Of a DNA stretch of 64,000 bases, positions 1-9,270 are shown in pieces. Source of the DNA: Comamonadaceae bacterium (GTDB taxonomy: Bacteria > Pseudomonadota > Gammaproteobacteria > Burkholderiales > Burkholderiaceae_C); contig JAIXOM010000059.1 of assembly GCA_027486755.1 (NCBI GenBank), positions 1-64,000 on the forward strand, read 5' to 3'. Within the stretch, counting starts at the first letter, position 1, and every line of letters begins with the position of its first letter. The notes below the pieces were generated by a model. The model was not told the origin of the DNA. It was given only the letters and a program-made list of their open reading frames with translations, and ran no database searches. Position numbers and translations under genes: made by a program.

Positions 1-1256
1 AGGCGGTCACAGGCTTCACCAATGCCGACCTGACGGTTAGCAATGGCACGCTCAGCGCGGTCAGCAGCAGCGACGGCGGCACCACCTGGACAGGGACCTT
101 CACGCCGACGGCCGGAGTGACGGCTGCGGCGAACCTGATCACCCTGAACAACACCGGCGTCGCCGACGCGGCGGGCAATACGGGTGCGGGCAGCACCAAT
201 TCCAACAACTACGCGATTGACACCCAACGGCCGACCGCCACTTTGGTAGTGGCGGATTCCGAGCTGGTGGTGGGCGAGACCTCGCTGGTGACGATCACCT
301 TCAGCGAGGCTGTGACCGGCTTCACCAATGCCGACCTCACGGTGACCAATGGCACGCTCAGCCCGGTGAGCAGCAATGACGGCGGCATCACCTGGACAGC
401 GGTTTTCACGCCGAGCATGGGCGTGGCTGCGGCAAGTAATCTGATCACTCTGGCCAATACCGGTGTGGCTGATGCTGCCGGCAATCTAGGTGCAGGCAGT
501 ACGAATTCCAACAACTATGCGGTGCAAACGGCCCCGCCGGTTTCCGCTCAGATGGACGCGCCCCTGCGCCCACTGCAGATCCCCAGCCCGGTGCTGCCTG
601 TGATGCCTTCCGAGGTACCGGCGTTGGCGCTGGATTTTGCGGCTTTAGGTGCGTCGTCTGCCGTACCGCTGAGCGCGGTGGGTTTTGTCTCCAGAGGCGG
701 CCTGGTTGCTGCCGCACTGGGTTCGGCCGAACGCGCCCGGGTGGTGCTTGAAGCGGGCCAGGGCCAGTCTGACGTGACCCAGGCTCGTGCCTATTCGGTT
801 TTGCGTGCAGGTCCGCCGACGGTGTCCCTGGACATGCCCGCCTCTGGAACCCTGGTGCTGCCGGCAGACACTTTTTCCAGCCTCGACGCTCTGGGCGGTG
901 CCGGCTTGAGCCTGAGCGCTGCTTTGCCCAATGGCCAGGCCTTGCCGGCTGGCCTTCAATTTGACGAAGAAACCCGCAGCTTCACGCTCGATGGCACGGC
1001 CCCGGTGCCCGACGAATTGACGATTGAGGTCACCGCCAGCGACCCCTATGGCGGCACGGCCAAAGTCACGGTGGTGCTCAAGATCAAGGACGTCACCAAG
1101 AACTCCTTTGCTCCGGTAGACCTGCCCATCAAGGCCGGCAAACCGGCCCTGGCCGAGCAGATTCGGCTCGCTGACAGGCCGGCCGGCTCACTGGCCCAGA
1201 TGGCTGCCTTGAGCAAGGCCTTCGCGGCCAGTGCTGCTGACCGCAGCCGCCTATGA
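1..1256 (+). CDS. C-terminal part of a large Ig-like repeat surface protein (5' end outside window)
   Basis: The reading frame is open from base 3, so the gene begins before the window; the GTG at 117 is an internal codon. The visible part has two copies of a 102-residue Ig-like repeat (GFTNADLTV, VADAAGN and AGSTNSNNYA in each), a Pro-rich linker, and a putative-Ig/cadherin-like domain at about nt 810-1110 with FTLDGTAP and EVTASDPYGG. These folds are typical of giant secreted adhesins. Its stop overlaps the next gene by ATGA, and that gene and the one after encode export-type proteins, so secretion by a type I-like route is inferred. No RTX nonapeptide repeats are visible. The exact substrate or binding target is unknown. 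Confidence 0.8.
   Translation, partial: AVTGFTNADLTVSNGTLSAVSSSDGGTTWTGTFTPTAGVTAAANLITLNNTGVADAAGNTGAGSTNSNNYAIDTQRPTATLVVADSELVVGETSLVTITFSEAVTGFTNADLTVTNGTLSPVSSNDGGITWTAVFTPSMGVAAASNLITLANTGVADAAGNLGAGSTNSNNYAVQTAPPVSAQMDAPLRPLQIPSPVLPVMPSEVPALALDFAALGASSAVPLSAVGFVSRGGLVAAALGSAERARVVLEAGQGQSDVTQARAYSVLRAGPPTVSLDMPASGTLVLPADTFSSLDALGGAGLSLSAALPNGQALPAGLQFDEETRSFTLDGTAPVPDELTIEVTASDPYGGTAKVTVVLKIKDVTKNSFAPVDLPIKAGKPALAEQIRLADRPAGSLAQMAALSKAFAASAADRSRL
12..521 (+). repeat. Two tandem 306-bp Ig-domain repeats
   Basis: GGCTTCACCAATGCCGACCT occurs at 12 and again at 318, giving a period of 306 bp (102 codons). Much of the rest of the unit is also alike at the nucleotide level. Earlier copies probably lie upstream of the window. 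Confidence 0.85.
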
Positions 1257-2611
1257 GCGCGGACCTGCCCCAGACCCATCCTCTGCTTGAGCTGATCGGT
1301 CTTGGCCAGAAAGCCCGCCAGGCGGGCACTTGGGACGAGCTGAGCTTCTTGCTGGTCAATGACTCCAAGGCGCTGAGCGCCTATCGGCAGGCCTTGCTCT
1401 GGTCGGCCGATCGGGGGGTGACGCACCTGTCGGGTGTGCTCATGCCCGAGCGGCACAGCCCCTTTATGCAGTGGGCCGGCAAGCTCTGTGAGCATCTGGC
1501 GGGCAAGCCTGAGCTGGCTTTCAAAACCTTGTCGGTGGCCGATCTGCCGACGCCGCTGCAAGACGGTTGGGGTCGCTGGATGCCCACCCAGCTGTGGTGG
1601 CTGCCCTTGAACGGGGCAGCGAGCGGCGCGCAAGCACTGCTGGTGGCCGATGACAGCCTTGACGATGGCCGCTTGCCGCTGTGGCAAGAGTGGCTGGCCA
1701 TGTGGTCCTTGTCGGCTGAGCGACTTTGGCGCGCCGAGACCGATACCTTGCTGGGCCGGCTTGGCCGGTGGCTGGGTCGCTCGCGTTCGGGCGGCCGCCC
1801 CTGGTACCGCTCGCCTTACGTCTGGGCGGCGGCCGCCGCTGCGGCTGTGTTGGCGCTGCCGGTGCCGCTGACGGTGGTCGGCCAGGGCGAGTTGGTACCG
1901 CGCCAGCCGGTGGTGGTCAGGGCTCCGCTCGATGGCGTGATCAATGAGTTCCATGTCTCGCCCAATCAGCTCGTCAAGGCCGGCCAGCCCCTGTTCAGCT
2001 ATGACAACGATGTGGTGCGCAGCCGCTTACAGGTGGCGCAGCAAAATTTGGCCACTGCACAGGCCGAGTACCGGCAGGCGGCCCAATCGGCTTTGAGCGA
2101 TGCGCGGGCCAAGTTTCAGATTGCCGCATTGGTGGGCAAGATCCAGGAAAAGCAGGCCGAGCTCAAGTTCCTCAGCACCCAGGTGGGCCGCACCACGGTG
2201 TCTGCGCCGCAGGCGGGCATGGTCTTGTTTGACGATGTGTCCGAATGGATAGGCAAGCCGGTGCAGACGGGCGAGCGGGTGGTGCGCATGGCCGACCCCA
2301 GCGATGTGGAGCTTGAGGTTTGGGTGAACTTGGCCGATGCGGTGCCTATGCAGCCCGGCGATGAGGTCAAGCTCTTCATGAGCGCCAATCCCTTGCACGC
2401 GCTGCAGGCAAAGGTGCGCTGGGTTGGCCACGAGGCCCAGCCGCGGCCAGATGGAAGCTTCGCCTACCGGGTGCGCGCTGAGTTGACGGCCCGCTCGGCG
2501 TTTTCCGTCGGCGCCAAGGGAACGGCCAGGCTGTCGGCGGGCACGGTGTCCCTGGCCTATTGGCTGTTTCGCAAGCCGCTGTCGGTCCTGCGGGGCTACC
2601 TCTTGGTGTGA
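1253..2611 (+). CDS. HlyD-like membrane-fusion/adaptor protein with a cytoplasmic N-terminal domain
   Basis: This 452-residue protein begins at ATG 1253, overlapping the adhesin stop. Residues 1-165 have no signal peptide and may form a GAF-like soluble domain. One membrane segment follows at about 187-208 (Ala-rich, then LALPVPLTVVG). The C-terminal part has the two halves of a biotinyl-lipoyl-like domain (RAPLDGVINEF near 222 and VSAPQAGMVLFDD near 317) separated by a coiled-coil hairpin, as in HlyD adaptors. HlyD proteins bridge an inner-membrane exporter and an outer-membrane channel. The role here is inferred from the adhesin upstream and the M50-adaptor chimera downstream. No ABC transporter or TolC gene is visible in this window. 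Confidence 0.8.
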   Translation: MSADLPQTHPLLELIGLGQKARQAGTWDELSFLLVNDSKALSAYRQALLWSADRGVTHLSGVLMPERHSPFMQWAGKLCEHLAGKPELAFKTLSVADLPTPLQDGWGRWMPTQLWWLPLNGAASGAQALLVADDSLDDGRLPLWQEWLAMWSLSAERLWRAETDTLLGRLGRWLGRSRSGGRPWYRSPYVWAAAAAAAVLALPVPLTVVGQGELVPRQPVVVRAPLDGVINEFHVSPNQLVKAGQPLFSYDNDVVRSRLQVAQQNLATAQAEYRQAAQSALSDARAKFQIAALVGKIQEKQAELKFLSTQVGRTTVSAPQAGMVLFDDVSEWIGKPVQTGERVVRMADPSDVELEVWVNLADAVPMQPGDEVKLFMSANPLHALQAKVRWVGHEAQPRPDGSFAYRVRAELTARSAFSVGAKGTARLSAGTVSLAYWLFRKPLSVLRGYLLV

Positions 2612-4725
2612 TGAATTCCGCGGCCGTATTGCCAGCGCTTCGGCAGGAGCTCGAGCTGATCGAAGGCCCGACGGGTGCGGCAGGCAGCCCGACCTGGCTG
2701 ATCCATGACCCGGTGCGCAACCAATACTTTCAGTTCGACTGGGTCAGCTGCGAGTTGCTCACCTGCTGGGGCCGCTTGGCGCCCGCGCAGTTGCTCGAGC
2801 GGGTGCAGGAGCGAGGACGGGTGCTGGCCAGTCAGGCCGATCTGGACTTTTTGCTGGACTTTCTGCGGCGCCACCGCCTGCTGGAGCCCGGCAGCGGCTC
2901 GGCGGCGCAGTGGGCACGCGAGCGCAAGCAGGTGGCGGGCTCCGTGTGGGCCTGGCTGCTGCACAACTACCTGTTCTTTCGCATTCCGCTGCTCAAACCC
3001 AACGGGTTCTTGAACCGTACCAGCGCCTGGATGGCCGGGCTGTTTACCGCGGGCTTTGCCTGGGCCACCCTGGGCGCGGGCTTGCTAGGCCTGGTCGGCG
3101 TGGGCCGGCAGTGGGACCTGTTTACCCACACGCTGGTGGACTATTTCAGCTGGCAGGGCATGCTGGCTTATCTGTTGACGCTGGCCGTGGTCAAGGTCCT
3201 GCACGAGTTTGGCCATGCCTACACCGCCAAGCGTTTTGGCTGCCAGGTGCCGACTATGGGCCTGGCCTTTATGGTGCTCTGGCCTGTGCTCTACACCGAC
3301 ACCAACGACGTGTGGCGGCTCAAGAGCAATAAGCGGCGGCTGGCGGTCTCTAGTGCCGGGGTGATCACCGAGCTGGGCATCGCGCTGTGGGCCACATTTT
3401 TTTGGGTCCTGGTCTCCGACGGCCTGCTGCGCAATATGCTGTTTTTGCTGGCCACGACCACCTGGGTGTCGACGGTGCTGATCAATGTCAGCCCCTTCAT
3501 GCGCTTTGATGGCTACTTCATGCTCATGGATGCGCTGCGCTTTCCCAATCTGCACGCCCGTTCGTTTGCCTTGGCCCGCTGGCATTTGCGCAAGCTGCTG
3601 CTGGGCCTCGATGATCCCGTGCCCGAGTCCTTTGCGCCCCGGCAGCAGCTTTTGTTGATCGTCTTTGCCTGGGCCACCTGGGTGTACCGACTCATCCTTT
3701 TTCTGGGCATTGCCTTGTTGGTTTATCAGTTTTTCATCAAGCTGGTGGGCCTGTTTTTGTTCCTGGTAGAAATCGTCTGGTTTGTGGCCAAGCCCTTGGC
3801 CAGTGAACTGGCGGTATGGCGAAAGCGGTGGGTGGATGTGACTGCAATACGACGAATCGCCCTGTGGGGCATGGCTCTGGGATTGTTCGCCTTGCTGGCC
3901 GTGGTGCCGGTGCCGGGCCGCGTGCAGGCCTCGGCGGTGGTGATGCCCGAGCAGATGCATACCGTCTATGCCCCCAGGGGCGCGATGCTGATGGCGGCCA
4001 TGCCGGACGACAAGCCCGGGCGCCAGGACGAGGCGATTTTTGTCTTCGATGCGCCTGAGCTCAACTCGCAGCGCCAGGTCAACCAGGCCCAGCAGGAGTC
4101 GGCCCGCTGGCAGTCGGGCGTGGCCACCATGAGCCCGGACATGCGCGGACAGTGGGAGTCGCTGAGCGCGCAAACCGCAGTGACCCGTGCGCAAGGCCAA
4201 CTGATAGGCTCGGATCTGAAAAACTACCGGGTGAGCGCGCCTTTCGACGGCCGCCTGCAAGTGCTCGACCCCGACCTGCGGCCCGGGCAATGGCTGCCCA
4301 GCGGCGAAAAGCTCGGCCATTGGACGGGCTCGGCGGGCGTGCGGGTGATTGCTTACCTGAGCGAAAACGAAGTGGCGCGCCTGCAGACCGGGCGCAGCGC
4401 CCGCTTCATTCCCGACAGCGGCGTGGGGCCCACACTGGAGCTGGTGGTCGATGTGATTCACTCCGACCGGGTGCGGGTGTTGGCCGAGCCGGAGTTGGCG
4501 GTCAATTTTGGCGGCAGTGTGATCGTGCGCGAGCAAAAAGGGCAGCTCTTTCCCGAGGGCTCTTACTACCGGGTGGAATTGGTGCCGCGCGAGCGCATTG
4601 ATTTTTCGGAGCTGACGCGCTTTCGCTGGCGCGGCCGCATATATGTGTCGGCCACGCCCGAGCCGCTGCTGGCCTCGGTGTTCACCACGCTGGCCTCGGC
4701 TCTGATTCGCGAAACCGGCTTCTAA
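2611..4725 (+). CDS. M50 (site-2-type) peptidase fused to a HlyD-like adaptor region
   Basis: ATG 2611 shares one base with the previous stop (TGATG) and is preferred over an upstream GTG at 2560, giving 704 residues. Residues about 29-95 look like a PqqD-type winged helix (HDPVRNQYFQFD). Membrane segments follow, with the zinc motif HEFGH at 198-202 and a second conserved motif MRFDGYF with Asp300. From about 430 on the protein is periplasmic and HlyD-like (VPVPGRVQASAVV, then VSAPFDGRLQVLDPDLRPG near 540). Proteins of this build are usually named putative peptide zinc metalloproteases. Together with the HlyD-like neighbour it probably processes or exports the adhesin. The catalytic motif looks intact, but no substrate is known. 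Confidence 0.75.
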   Translation: MNSAAVLPALRQELELIEGPTGAAGSPTWLIHDPVRNQYFQFDWVSCELLTCWGRLAPAQLLERVQERGRVLASQADLDFLLDFLRRHRLLEPGSGSAAQWARERKQVAGSVWAWLLHNYLFFRIPLLKPNGFLNRTSAWMAGLFTAGFAWATLGAGLLGLVGVGRQWDLFTHTLVDYFSWQGMLAYLLTLAVVKVLHEFGHAYTAKRFGCQVPTMGLAFMVLWPVLYTDTNDVWRLKSNKRRLAVSSAGVITELGIALWATFFWVLVSDGLLRNMLFLLATTTWVSTVLINVSPFMRFDGYFMLMDALRFPNLHARSFALARWHLRKLLLGLDDPVPESFAPRQQLLLIVFAWATWVYRLILFLGIALLVYQFFIKLVGLFLFLVEIVWFVAKPLASELAVWRKRWVDVTAIRRIALWGMALGLFALLAVVPVPGRVQASAVVMPEQMHTVYAPRGAMLMAAMPDDKPGRQDEAIFVFDAPELNSQRQVNQAQQESARWQSGVATMSPDMRGQWESLSAQTAVTRAQGQLIGSDLKNYRVSAPFDGRLQVLDPDLRPGQWLPSGEKLGHWTGSAGVRVIAYLSENEVARLQTGRSARFIPDSGVGPTLELVVDVIHSDRVRVLAEPELAVNFGGSVIVREQKGQLFPEGSYYRVELVPRERIDFSELTRFRWRGRIYVSATPEPLLASVFTTLASALIRETGF

Positions 4726-4768
4726 AGCGTCCGCCAGCCAGGCGCTGGCCTCAGCGGTCTCAGAGCGC

Positions 4769-6409
4769 TCAGAGGTTAAAGCCGCCCAGACTCTGGATGC
4801 GCTCCACATGGGCCAGCAGGGAGCGCTTGGCCACCGGCCAGATGCGCGGATCGACATCGTCGTAGGCCAGCTTGACCCAGTCGTCCATGCTGCCGCCGGG
4901 CTGGGTCTGCATCACCTTGAGGATCTTGGCCTCGCGTTGCAGGCGGTGGACTTTGAGGCGTGCAATGGCTCCGGGCGCGTCGCCCAGCACATAGCCGTGG
5001 GCCGGCGCGATGAAGCCGATGGCGTGCTCGCTACAGGCCTGGGCCAGCAGGTCCAGCGAATCCAGGTAGTCGTTCATATTGCCGTCGGGCGGATCGACCA
5101 CGGTGGTGCTGCCGTTGAGGATGTGGTCGCCGCTAAAGAGCAGGCCGTCTTCCTCCAGCACAAAGCAGACGTGGTTGGCCGCATGGCCCGGGGTGTGCAG
5201 GGCCTTGAGCGTGTGGCTGTACTCACCCTCACCGAGCACCAGCTTTTCCCCGTGGGCCAGCGCCCGGTCGGGGGTAAAGGCGCTGTTGGCGCGCGCCGTC
5301 GGCGCCGAGGGCAGGCCCAGGATGGGCGGGCGGCTCTCGCACAGGGCCTGCAACGGCTTGGCGCCGGGGGAATGGTCGGCGTGGGAATGGGTGCAAATGA
5401 TCGCGCTGATCTTGCCACCGGTCGCTTGCCACAGCTTTTGCAGATGCTGCTCGTCGGCGGGGCCGGGGTCTATGCAGATATAGCCGGTGCTGGCATCGCC
5501 CACCAAATAGCTGTTGGTGCCTGGGCCGGTCATCACCCCCGGGTTGGGCGCGGTCAGGCGCAGCACGTTCTTGAGCAGGGCCACCGGACGCTCGGTTTGC
5601 CAGTCCAGCGCATGCACCATCTGTCCGTCCGGGCAGGTCATGTGCAGCTCGCCGTAGGGCGACTCATGCTCCATGTAGCGCGCTTCGCGGCCTTGAAGCA
5701 AACCCGCGCGCGGGCAGGAGGTCCACAGCGGGCCGCCACCGCAGGCCTGCAGCACTGCATCGACGCTGGCGTAGGCCTGCAAGCGCTTCAAGGTGCGGAT
5801 GGTCGGGAAAATCATGTACATGTTGCCGGCCTCGTGGCGGGCCAGCGCATCTGCCGGACTCACCCAGACTGGCTCGAACTGCTCGTTCTCGTCGGCCACC
5901 GGCTCCTGCCCGGCCGGCATGCGCGCCACCAGAAAGGGCACGTCAAAGCGCTTGGGCATGTCGCGGTCGGTCATCCAGTGGGCCAGCATATAGACCTCGT
6001 CGGCCGCCAGTTTCAAGCCACGGGCCTGGCATTGCGCCAGCAGGCTTTGGTGGCGGTCCAGCGCCTGCACATCGCTGGCGTCGGCGTGGCTGCCGTCCGC
6101 GCGCCTGGCCAGCAAGATGCCAAGTTCTTCAAAACTTTCGCGGATGGCCGCCAGCGCCTGGGTGAGGGCGCTGGCGTCCTGCTCGGGCCGGCGCAGGCAT
6201 TGGGCATGGCCAGCGGCCGCTGCGTCCTGAGCGTCGATGCCGCCGCCCGGAAACACGAAGGCGCCGGGCGCGAAGCTGGCCTTGTCGGAGCGGCGGGTCA
6301 TCAGCACCTGCAGACCCTCGGGGCTATCGCGCAGCAGCAAGACGGTGGCGGCCTGTTTGAGCGGGGCCGGTTCGCGTTGGGGGTAGAGCAGTTGGGACGG
6401 GCGGGGCAT
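4769..6409 (-). CDS. NUDIX hydrolase fused to a metallo-beta-lactamase-fold hydrolase
   Basis: The 546-residue protein has two enzyme domains. Residues about 18-200 are NUDIX-like, with FPGGGID at 53-59 and RESFEELG at 90-97, which fits the second half of the NUDIX box. The loop between the two halves is longer than usual. The C-terminal half is an MBL-fold domain with THSHADH near residue 341, FSGDH, and a further His (APAHG), resembling the LACTB2/glyoxalase II group. NUDIX domains cleave nucleoside-diphosphate-linked compounds and MBL domains are zinc hydrolases; the actual substrates are unknown. The gene converges on the M50 gene and diverges from dapF. The family is widespread in betaproteobacteria. 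Confidence 0.85.
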   Translation of the reverse strand: MPRPSQLLYPQREPAPLKQAATVLLLRDSPEGLQVLMTRRSDKASFAPGAFVFPGGGIDAQDAAAAGHAQCLRRPEQDASALTQALAAIRESFEELGILLARRADGSHADASDVQALDRHQSLLAQCQARGLKLAADEVYMLAHWMTDRDMPKRFDVPFLVARMPAGQEPVADENEQFEPVWVSPADALARHEAGNMYMIFPTIRTLKRLQAYASVDAVLQACGGGPLWTSCPRAGLLQGREARYMEHESPYGELHMTCPDGQMVHALDWQTERPVALLKNVLRLTAPNPGVMTGPGTNSYLVGDASTGYICIDPGPADEQHLQKLWQATGGKISAIICTHSHADHSPGAKPLQALCESRPPILGLPSAPTARANSAFTPDRALAHGEKLVLGEGEYSHTLKALHTPGHAANHVCFVLEEDGLLFSGDHILNGSTTVVDPPDGNMNDYLDSLDLLAQACSEHAIGFIAPAHGYVLGDAPGAIARLKVHRLQREAKILKVMQTQPGGSMDDWVKLAYDDVDPRIWPVAKRSLLAHVERIQSLGGFNL

Positions 6410-6504
6410 GTTGCTGATGGGCAGAGACAGCGCCGACGGTTGGGCGCCAAGCGCAATGGTAAGCCAGGGACTCGCGGGTGCGCGCTGCCTACAGTCACCG
6501 ACCC

Positions 6505-6516
6505 GATAATGCGTCT
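6505..6516 (+). promoter_or_regulatory. dapF -10-like box, leaderless spacing
   Basis: GATAAT at 6505-6510 is followed by six bases and then the dapF ATG at 6517, so transcription would start at or next to the A of the start codon. No Shine-Dalgarno sequence and no clear -35 are seen. Confidence 0.5.
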
Positions 6517-7398
6517 ATGCTGATTCGATTCACCAAGATGCAGGGCGCGGGCAATGATTTTGTGGTGCTCGACGAGACCCAAGGTCCGCTGCAGCTCAGT
6601 GCTGCGCAATACCGCTTCCTGGCCGACCGCCACTTCGGCGTGGGGGCGGACCAGATCCTCAGTGTGCGCAGCGCGCCTGAGGGGCGCAGCGATGTCGATT
6701 TTTCCTATGTCATCCACAACGCCGACGGCGGCGAGGTCGAGCACTGCGGCAACGGCGCGCGCTGCTTTGTGCGTTATGTGCGCGATCACGGGCTGAGCGA
6801 GCGCGACAGCATTCGGGTGCAGACGCTCAACCGGGTGCTCGAACTCCAATTGCAAAGTGATGGGCGGGTGACGGTCGACATGGGCGCGCCCGCATTTGCG
6901 CTCGACCAAGTGCCTTTTGATGCTTCGGGTCTGCTGCCGCAATCGGTGGCTGGCTGGTACAGCTGGCCCTTGAGCCTCGGGGAGGCGGGGACGGTCAATA
7001 TCGCAGTGCTGTCCATGGGCAACCCGCATGCGGTGCTGTGGGTCGATGAGGTCGACAGCGCGCCGGTGGCGCAGTGGGGCCCGTTGATCGAGGGCCATCC
7101 GCGTTTTGCGCAGCGGGTCAACGCCGGCTTTGCCCAGGTGGTCTCGCGCAGCCAATTGCGCCTGCGCGTCTATGAGCGCGGCGCTGGCGAAACCCTGGCC
7201 TGCGGCACCGGCGCCTGCGCGGCGGTGGTGGCGGGCATACGCCAGGGCCTGCTCGATCCGGCGGTCGAGGTGCAGACCCGGGGCGGGCCTTTGCGCATCG
7301 AATGGGCCGGCCAGACCGACCTTGCCGCGCCGGTGCGGCTCAGTGGGCCGGCCACGCGGGTCTTTGAGGGGCAGATTGAGGTGCCCGACAGCCTCTGA
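6517..7398 (+). CDS. dapF: Diaminopimelate epimerase
   Basis: DapF converts LL- to meso-diaminopimelate, the last-but-one step to lysine and the source of the diamino acid that MurE adds to peptidoglycan. The start [15 protein letters not shown] is the family's normal N-terminus; an in-frame ATG 39 bases upstream adds residues that do not fit. The 293-residue length is normal. The two catalytic cysteines are present: Cys77 in EHCGNGARC and Cys229 in [14 protein letters not shown]484 gene and xerC follow, the order common in proteobacteria. Confidence 0.97.
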   Translation: MLIRFTKMQGAGNDFVVLDETQGPLQLSAAQYRFLADRHFGVGADQILSVRSAPEGRSDVDFSYVIHNADGGEVEHCGNGARCFVRYVRDHGLSERDSIRVQTLNRVLELQLQSDGRVTVDMGAPAFALDQVPFDASGLLPQSVAGWYSWPLSLGEAGTVNIAVLSMGNPHAVLWVDEVDSAPVAQWGPLIEGHPRFAQRVNAGFAQVVSRSQLRLRVYERGAGETLACGTGACAAVVAGIRQGLLDPAVEVQTRGGPLRIEWAGQTDLAAPVRLSGPATRVFEGQIEVPDSL

Positions 7399-7435
7399 TG
7401 CGGCGCTTTCGGGCAGCCGCAGGGACTGTCCGGCC

Positions 7436-7470
7436 TTGGTTGATCGCAACAAACCGTAGACAATCACTTT
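7436..7470 (+). promoter_or_regulatory. Promoter of the DUF484-xerC pair, leaderless spacing
   Basis: A -35-like TTGGTT at 7436-7441, a 17-bp spacer and a -10-like GACAAT at 7459-7464 are followed by six bases and the ATG at 7471. The predicted transcript starts at the start codon. Confidence 0.6.
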
Positions 7471-8181
7471 ATGAATCCTATCGACTCGGCCAACGCCCAT
7501 CCCATCACCGAAGACGACATCGCCAATTTCCTGGCCAACAACCCGGATTTTTTTGAGCGTCATGCGGCCCTGCTGGCCACCGTGCAGCTGTCCAGCGGCC
7601 ATGGCGCGCGGGCTGTGAGCCTGCAAGAGCGCCAGGCCGAACTGCTGCGTGACAAGATCAAGGGCCTGGAGCAGCGCCTCATCGAGATGATGCGCCACGG
7701 CCAGGACAACACCGCCATCGCCGACAAGATGCAAGCCTGGAGCCGGCAGCTTTTGCTGGCGGCCCAGCCGCAGGACATTCCGGCGGTGATCACCGCCGAG
7801 CTGCAAAAGCAGTTTCTGATTCCGCAGGCGGCGATTCGGGTCTGGGGGGTGGATGCGCAGTACGCTGAACAGGCTTTTGCCAGCGGCGTCAGCGAAGAGG
7901 CCCAGGCCTGGGCCTCGGGTCTGCAGCGCCCTTACTGCGGCCCCAACACTGGCCAGGAGTCGGTGCGCTGGCTGGCTGACCCCTCGGTCGTGCAATCGAT
8001 GGCCGTCATCGCCTTGCGCGCCGGTGCAGCGCCGCAGGCCTTTGGCGCGCTGGTGCTGGGCTCGTCCGACCGCGAGCGCTTTCAGAGCGACATGGCCACC
8101 GACTTTTTGCAGCGCATCGGCGAGCTGGCCAGCGCGGCCCTGTCACGGCTGCGCACCCCAACGGCCGCGCCCCAGGCTTGA
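7471..8181 (+). CDS. DUF484 family protein
   Basis: The 236-residue protein begins MNPIDSANAHPITEDDIANFL and has the DUF484 pattern FLANNPDFFERHAALL near the N-terminus, the motif SLQERQ, then a coiled-coil-like stretch (about 50-90) and a GAF-like C-terminal half. DUF484 proteins sit between dapF and xerC in many proteobacteria, but their function is not established. It lies four bases upstream of xerC, so the two are very likely co-transcribed. No catalytic residues can be named. Confidence 0.9.
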   Translation: MNPIDSANAHPITEDDIANFLANNPDFFERHAALLATVQLSSGHGARAVSLQERQAELLRDKIKGLEQRLIEMMRHGQDNTAIADKMQAWSRQLLLAAQPQDIPAVITAELQKQFLIPQAAIRVWGVDAQYAEQAFASGVSEEAQAWASGLQRPYCGPNTGQESVRWLADPSVVQSMAVIALRAGAAPQAFGALVLGSSDRERFQSDMATDFLQRIGELASAALSRLRTPTAAPQA

Positions 8182-8185
8182 AGCC

Positions 8186-9166
8186 ATGAGCCCGGCGTCT
8201 GCGACGGCCGCCGAAGCTGCAGGGCCCGCCCAGGCCCAAGCTCAAGCCCTCGTCGAGCGTTACCTGGCCTATGTGCGTGTGCAAAAGCGCCTGGCCGAGC
8301 GCACCGTCGCCTTGTATACCCAGGACTTGCTCAAGCTGCAGGAATATGCCGCGCAGGCCGGCGTGGCGCTCGAACAGGTGAGCAGCCACCATGTGCGGCG
8401 CTGGGTCGCTCAGATGCACAGCCGTGGCCGCAGCGCCCGTGGCATTGCGCTGATTCTCTCGGGCTGGCGCGGCTTTTACAGCTGGCTGGGGCGCGAGGCC
8501 CTGGTGGCCAGCAACCCGGTGCAGGGCGTGCGCGCGCCCAAGGCCGCCAAGCCCTTGCCCAAGGCCCTGGGGGTGGAAGAGGCGGTGCAATTGGCCGCCT
8601 TTGAAAGCGAGAGCGCAGCGCCCGACCTCGATGCGCGCGACCACTGCCTGACCGAGCTGCTCTATGGCTGCGGCCTGCGCATCGGCGAGGTCGCCGGGCT
8701 CGATGTTCAGGCCAGCGCGCAGGCGCGCGGCTGGATCGATGTGCAAGACGCTCAGGTCCATGTGTTGGGCAAGGGCGGCAAGCGGCGCAGCGTGCCGGTG
8801 GGCCAGCCCGTGCTGCGGGCGCTGCAGGACTGGCTGGCGGTGCGCAGCGCCTGGTCGGTGGGCCTGGCCGAGGCCAGCACTGCCCTGTTTATCACCCGCC
8901 AGGGCCGGCCCCTGTCGCCCCGGCAGATGCAGGCGCGGCTCAAGAGCCGCTCCTTGGCCGCAGGCCTTGCCACGCCGGTACACCCGCACATGCTGCGCCA
9001 TTCCTTTGCCAGCCATGTGCTGCAGTCCAGCGGCGACTTGCGCGCGGTGCAGGAGCTGCTCGGTCATGCCAATATCAGCACCACCCAGGTCTATACCCGG
9101 CTCGATTTTCAGCACCTGGCCAAGGTCTATGACGCCGCCCATCCCCGCGCGCACGGCAAGAAGTAG
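8186..9166 (+). CDS. xerC: Tyrosine recombinase XerC
   Basis: XerC acts with XerD at dif to resolve chromosome dimers at division. The start ATG 8186 lies four bases after the DUF484 stop and gives 326 residues; a longer open frame upstream overlaps DUF484 and is rejected. The N-terminal SAM-like DNA-binding domain spans about 20-105. Catalytic residues are visible: Arg165 (CGLRIGE), His268 and Arg271 (HPHMLRHSF), His294 (LLGHANIS) and Tyr303 (TTQVYTRLD). Its position behind dapF-DUF484 marks it as the housekeeping enzyme rather than a phage integrase. Confidence 0.95.
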   Translation: MSPASATAAEAAGPAQAQAQALVERYLAYVRVQKRLAERTVALYTQDLLKLQEYAAQAGVALEQVSSHHVRRWVAQMHSRGRSARGIALILSGWRGFYSWLGREALVASNPVQGVRAPKAAKPLPKALGVEEAVQLAAFESESAAPDLDARDHCLTELLYGCGLRIGEVAGLDVQASAQARGWIDVQDAQVHVLGKGGKRRSVPVGQPVLRALQDWLAVRSAWSVGLAEASTALFITRQGRPLSPRQMQARLKSRSLAAGLATPVHPHMLRHSFASHVLQSSGDLRAVQELLGHANISTTQVYTRLDFQHLAKVYDAAHPRAHGKK

Positions 9167-9270
9167 AAAAAATACAGGCTGATTGGACAAATTAAACCGA
9201 TGGCACTGACCGTGATCTCACGCCCCTGGCAGGCCTTGGCGGGCCTTATTTTCTGGATGCCAGCATTTAT

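Noticed and set aside
3085..4857. 590-codon minus-strand frame
   Set aside because: Antisense to the M50 gene, with His/Gln-rich composition typical of shadow frames.
4808..6523. 571-codon plus-strand frame
   Set aside because: Antisense to the NUDIX-MBL gene; no recognisable domain.
8186..9166. Phage integrase marking a mobile element
   Set aside because: The gene is XerC by its dapF-DUF484 context and there is no attachment-site duplication or phage gene nearby.
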